From positions 1-63,838 of the forward strand of contig NZ_BBYM01000019.1 of the NCBI RefSeq assembly GCF_001570405.1: a stretch of DNA of 63,838 bases, in the 5' to 3' direction. Below, one piece after another: positions 61,460-63,838 of this stretch; within the stretch, counting starts at the first letter, position 1; each line of letters begins with the position of its first letter. The stretch comes from Microtetraspora niveoalba. Lineage in GTDB: Bacteria > Actinomycetota > Actinomycetes > Streptosporangiales > Streptosporangiaceae. The notes under the pieces are model-generated. The model had not been told where the DNA came from, ran no database searches, and saw only the letters and a list, made by a program, of their open reading frames with translations. The position numbers were made by a program, and so were the translations under genes.

Positions 61460-63838
61460 GCAACCGTTCCGGGCCGACCGTCACCGTCTACGTGCCGTGC
61501 GACGTGGGGAGTGTCCGCGTGCGCACCGGTTTCGGCGACAGCCTGTCGCCGATGGAGGAAAGCGTCCTGCGTGTCATCGCCGCGCTGTCCGACCGCGACG
61601 GCGGCGGGCCGGCCGGCATCGACGACGTGGCCGCCCTGCTCGGCCTCGGCCGCAGGGTGACCCTCGACCTGATCCACGACCTGTGGCGGTACGGCTACCT
61701 CACGGTCGACTTCGCGAACGGCTCGATCGACCTGACGGCGGGGGTCAGGCGGCGGCTGGCCGGCGGTCTCCTGCGCGACCTGGCCAGCGCGGAGTCGGAG
61801 GAGCACACGGTCGAGCTGATGATCGAACGGCTCACCGGCCACGTGATGCCGAGCGCCGGCCCACGCGCCCCACGCCAGCCGCGGTTCGCGGTCAACCAGG
61901 CCGGGACCGACATCACGCTCGGCACGGCGCCGCGCGCGGAGTTGCTGCACGCGGTCGACGCATGGCTGCGCCGCCGGGACGACGGCGACAGGGGCGGCGA
62001 GGGCGAGACGTCGGCCGAGATCACCACGGCCAGGGGCGGCGGAGGCCGCCCCCGGCACATCCTCTCCGTCCGCCCCTTGCAGGAGGACCAGGGGGCGGAC
62101 TCCCGGCGACGCTGGTACGCGCTGGACGTACGCCCCCAGCTCGACCCGGACACCGGCGCGGTGGTCGTCACCGTGGTGGACCGGCACTTCCCGCCCGCGC
62201 GCCGGGGCCTCGCCTCGGCCCGCCTCACCCGGATCGTGGCGGATTACCCCAACGACGGCCTGAGCAGGCAGCTCCGCGAGGTCGCGAGCGAGCGGGCGAG
62301 CGACGCCTCGCCGATCGAGGAGGCGATCGGCGCGCTCGCCGACGACGTCGCCCGGCTCGAACGTGTCCCCGCCGCCCAGCGCCGCGCCAAGCACCTGGAG
62401 CTGGCCGACGACGCCCGGCGTGTCGCGGCCATGCTCGATCACCGCGCCGACAGGGAGGTCGAGCACCGGGTCGTGATCGGCGCGTCCGAGCACGCCGCGG
62501 TCCTGGCCGATCTCGTCGACGACGCCAGGACCCAGATCGTCATCGCCGTTCCGTGGGTGAGATACGCCGCGCTGCAGGCGGTGGAGCCCCGGCTGCGCCG
62601 CGCCGTGAAGCGCGGCGTCCAGGTCGTCCTCGTCTGGGGCATCGCGCACCGCTCCCGGCTGGACGTCCAGGTGGAGTCGGCGATCGACAGCCTGACCCGG
62701 GAGCGGGGCCGCGCGCCCGCGCTGGTGCCGAGGGTGTCGGCGCGCACGCACGCGAAGGTCGTCGTCTGCGACGACCGCCGAGCGCTGGTCACGAGCTGGA
62801 ACGCGCTCAGCGCCCGCGGCGACGACCACGAGATCGGCCTCCTGCTGTCCGCGCCCGGCGGCGGGCCCGGCGAGGCCGTGCGCGACCTGCTCGGCTGGAT
62901 CAGGACGACCGTCCCCGAAGGGCCGCTCAGCCGGATGGTGCTCCAGCAGCGCGACCAGTTCGCGGACACCGCCGACCAGCACGACGAGGACAGGGTCGCG
63001 CCCGTGGCGGCCGACCCGTTCCCGCCGCCCGTGCCGCCGCCCGACGCGCTTCCGGGAGAGGACGCGGAAGAACGGACGCGCGGCGCCGTACGAGCCTGGG
63101 CGCTGGCCTGGGCGGAGCACGCGGACCGGCTGCGGCGGCGGCTCACCGGGCGTTCCCTCGCCTCGGCAATGATCGTGGAGGACGGCGAGCACCGCGAGCT
63201 GCTGTGGCGCGCGCTGCGGGTGGCCGAGCGCCGCCTCGTGATCTCCTCCCACGAGGTCGGCGACGAGGTGCTGGACCGGCGCATGGCCGAAGCGCTGGAC
63301 AGGTGCCTGCGGCGCGGGGTCGAGGTGACCGTGTCGTACGGCAGGCCGGCCGCGCAGGGGGGCGCGGCGGCGGCGCTGCTGCGCGACCTGGCCGACCGGT
63401 ATCCGGGGCGGATGCGGCTGCGGGTCGGCGGCATCCACGCGAAGGTGCTGGTCTGGGACGACGACGCGGTCGTCGGCAGCTTCAACTACCTCTCGTACGC
63501 CGGGCACGGCGCGCTCGGCGGGCGGCATCTCCAGCGTTCCGAGCTGAGCGTCAGGCTGACCGGGGCGGCGATCGCGGACGAGGTGGCGGCGGCGGCCGGC
63601 GCGCCCGTCCCCGCGGCCGGCACGCTCCCCCGCGCCGGCGGCGGCCCGGAGACCGCCCCCGCGTACGACCCGGAGGTGCTGGCGGCGGCCCGCCGGATCA
63701 TCGACGCGGCGGCGGGAGAGGGGGCCGGGACCGGGACGGTCGCCTCGGCCGTCGCCGCCGAGCTGGCCGCGAGCGGAGACCCGTGGGCGCTCCTGCGGAC
63801 CCTCGACGACCTCGCGTCGCCGGCCGTGGTGCGGCTCC
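61456..63838 (+). CDS. Winged-helix and PLD-type (two HKD) protein, cut by the window end
   Basis: The frame starts at ATG 61456, overlapping the helicase stop (ATGA), and stays open to the window edge, at least 794 residues. Residues 30-110 look like a winged helix (SPMEESVLRVIAALSDRDGG, VTLDLIHDLWRYGYL). Two HKD-like sites follow: HAKVVVCDDRRALVTSWN (His432, Lys434) and HAKVLVWDDDAVVGSFNYLS (His661, Lys663). A complete PLD active site can thus form in one chain, fitting a nuclease or phosphodiesterase. A second winged-helix-like part begins near the edge (GTVASAVAAELAASGDPWALLRTLDDL). Coupling to a helicase suggests a defence or nucleic-acid-processing complex. The C-terminus is missing. 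Confidence 0.8.
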   Translation, partial: MSNRSGPTVTVYVPCDVGSVRVRTGFGDSLSPMEESVLRVIAALSDRDGGGPAGIDDVAALLGLGRRVTLDLIHDLWRYGYLTVDFANGSIDLTAGVRRRLAGGLLRDLASAESEEHTVELMIERLTGHVMPSAGPRAPRQPRFAVNQAGTDITLGTAPRAELLHAVDAWLRRRDDGDRGGEGETSAEITTARGGGGRPRHILSVRPLQEDQGADSRRRWYALDVRPQLDPDTGAVVVTVVDRHFPPARRGLASARLTRIVADYPNDGLSRQLREVASERASDASPIEEAIGALADDVARLERVPAAQRRAKHLELADDARRVAAMLDHRADREVEHRVVIGASEHAAVLADLVDDARTQIVIAVPWVRYAALQAVEPRLRRAVKRGVQVVLVWGIAHRSRLDVQVESAIDSLTRERGRAPALVPRVSARTHAKVVVCDDRRALVTSWNALSARGDDHEIGLLLSAPGGGPGEAVRDLLGWIRTTVPEGPLSRMVLQQRDQFADTADQHDEDRVAPVAADPFPPPVPPPDALPGEDAEERTRGAVRAWALAWAEHADRLRRRLTGRSLASAMIVEDGEHRELLWRALRVAERRLVISSHEVGDEVLDRRMAEALDRCLRRGVEVTVSYGRPAAQGGAAAALLRDLADRYPGRMRLRVGGIHAKVLVWDDDAVVGSFNYLSYAGHGALGGRHLQRSELSVRLTGAAIADEVAAAAGAPVPAAGTLPRAGGGPETAPAYDPEVLAAARRIIDAAAGEGAGTGTVASAVAAELAASGDPWALLRTLDDLASPAVVRL

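Overview
The window is very GC-rich DNA with extreme G/C use at codon third positions, many GTG and TTG starts, four-base ATGA/GTGA stop-start overlaps, AfsR/SARP-type and Crp/Fnr regulators, and several apparently leaderless genes. It is chromosomal DNA of a filamentous actinomycete; the gene families look most like Streptosporangiales (Nonomuraea/Microbispora/Streptosporangium-type), but I cannot fix the genus. I see no rRNA, tRNA, CRISPR array or intact insertion sequence.

Layout: 1-0.86 kb is a repeat field after the tail of a truncated ORF. 0.86-2.6 kb holds an ECF sigma factor and an LCP wall-ligase gene with an anti-sigma-like N-terminus. 2.6-7.9 kb is a five-gene peptide/nickel-type ABC importer operon with a likely leaderless promoter and a Nur-like operator. 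8-10 kb has a hypothetical protein and a peptidase S51-like/CysRS-tail fusion. 10-13 kb has cydAB and pyrophosphatase. 13-18.4 kb has MFS pumps, a CDF metal exporter with its ArsR sensor, a second ArsR/MFS pair with paired operators, and a GNAT. 18.4-25 kb, mostly minus strand, has MFS plus a cysteine-synthase-like enzyme, a His/Cys-rich membrane protein, a Tat-exported class V aminotransferase, a SnoaL-like protein and cobQ. 25.4-31 kb has a secreted protein, a DHFR-like reductase and an FMN reductase facing a 1095-residue SARP/NB-ARC regulator.

31.0-36.2 kb is the most unusual block, lower in GC than its surroundings: a PycTM-like membrane effector, a Crp/Fnr protein with cyclic-nucleotide-binding residues, a class III-like nucleotide cyclase whose C-terminus carries a Gly/Asn/Val-rich motif, a pseudo-STAND/HEAT-like protein whose N-terminus carries a matching motif, and a small helical protein. 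I read it as a candidate cyclic-nucleotide immune or stress system in which one cyclase may talk to a membrane effector, a transcription factor and, through a prion-like motif pair, an NLR-like scaffold.

36.3-41.2 kb is housekeeping (PBP1A, aldo/keto reductase and its regulator, DinB). 41.3-46.5 kb is a two-gene RNA-repair cassette: an RNA ligase-kinase, and a 1078-residue DUF504/EEP/2H phosphoesterase/nucleotidyltransferase fusion. 46.5-57.3 kb holds a questin-oxidase-like gene with an ArsR, MmcQ, MarR/prolyl aminopeptidase, a frameshifted beta-helix gene, cstA with a ybdD homologue, a decayed symporter and two secreted proteins. 57.4-63.8 kb, continuing past the window, is a second conflict-type module: a small ORF, a pseudokinase-UPF1-like helicase fusion and an overlapping winged-helix/two-HKD PLD protein.
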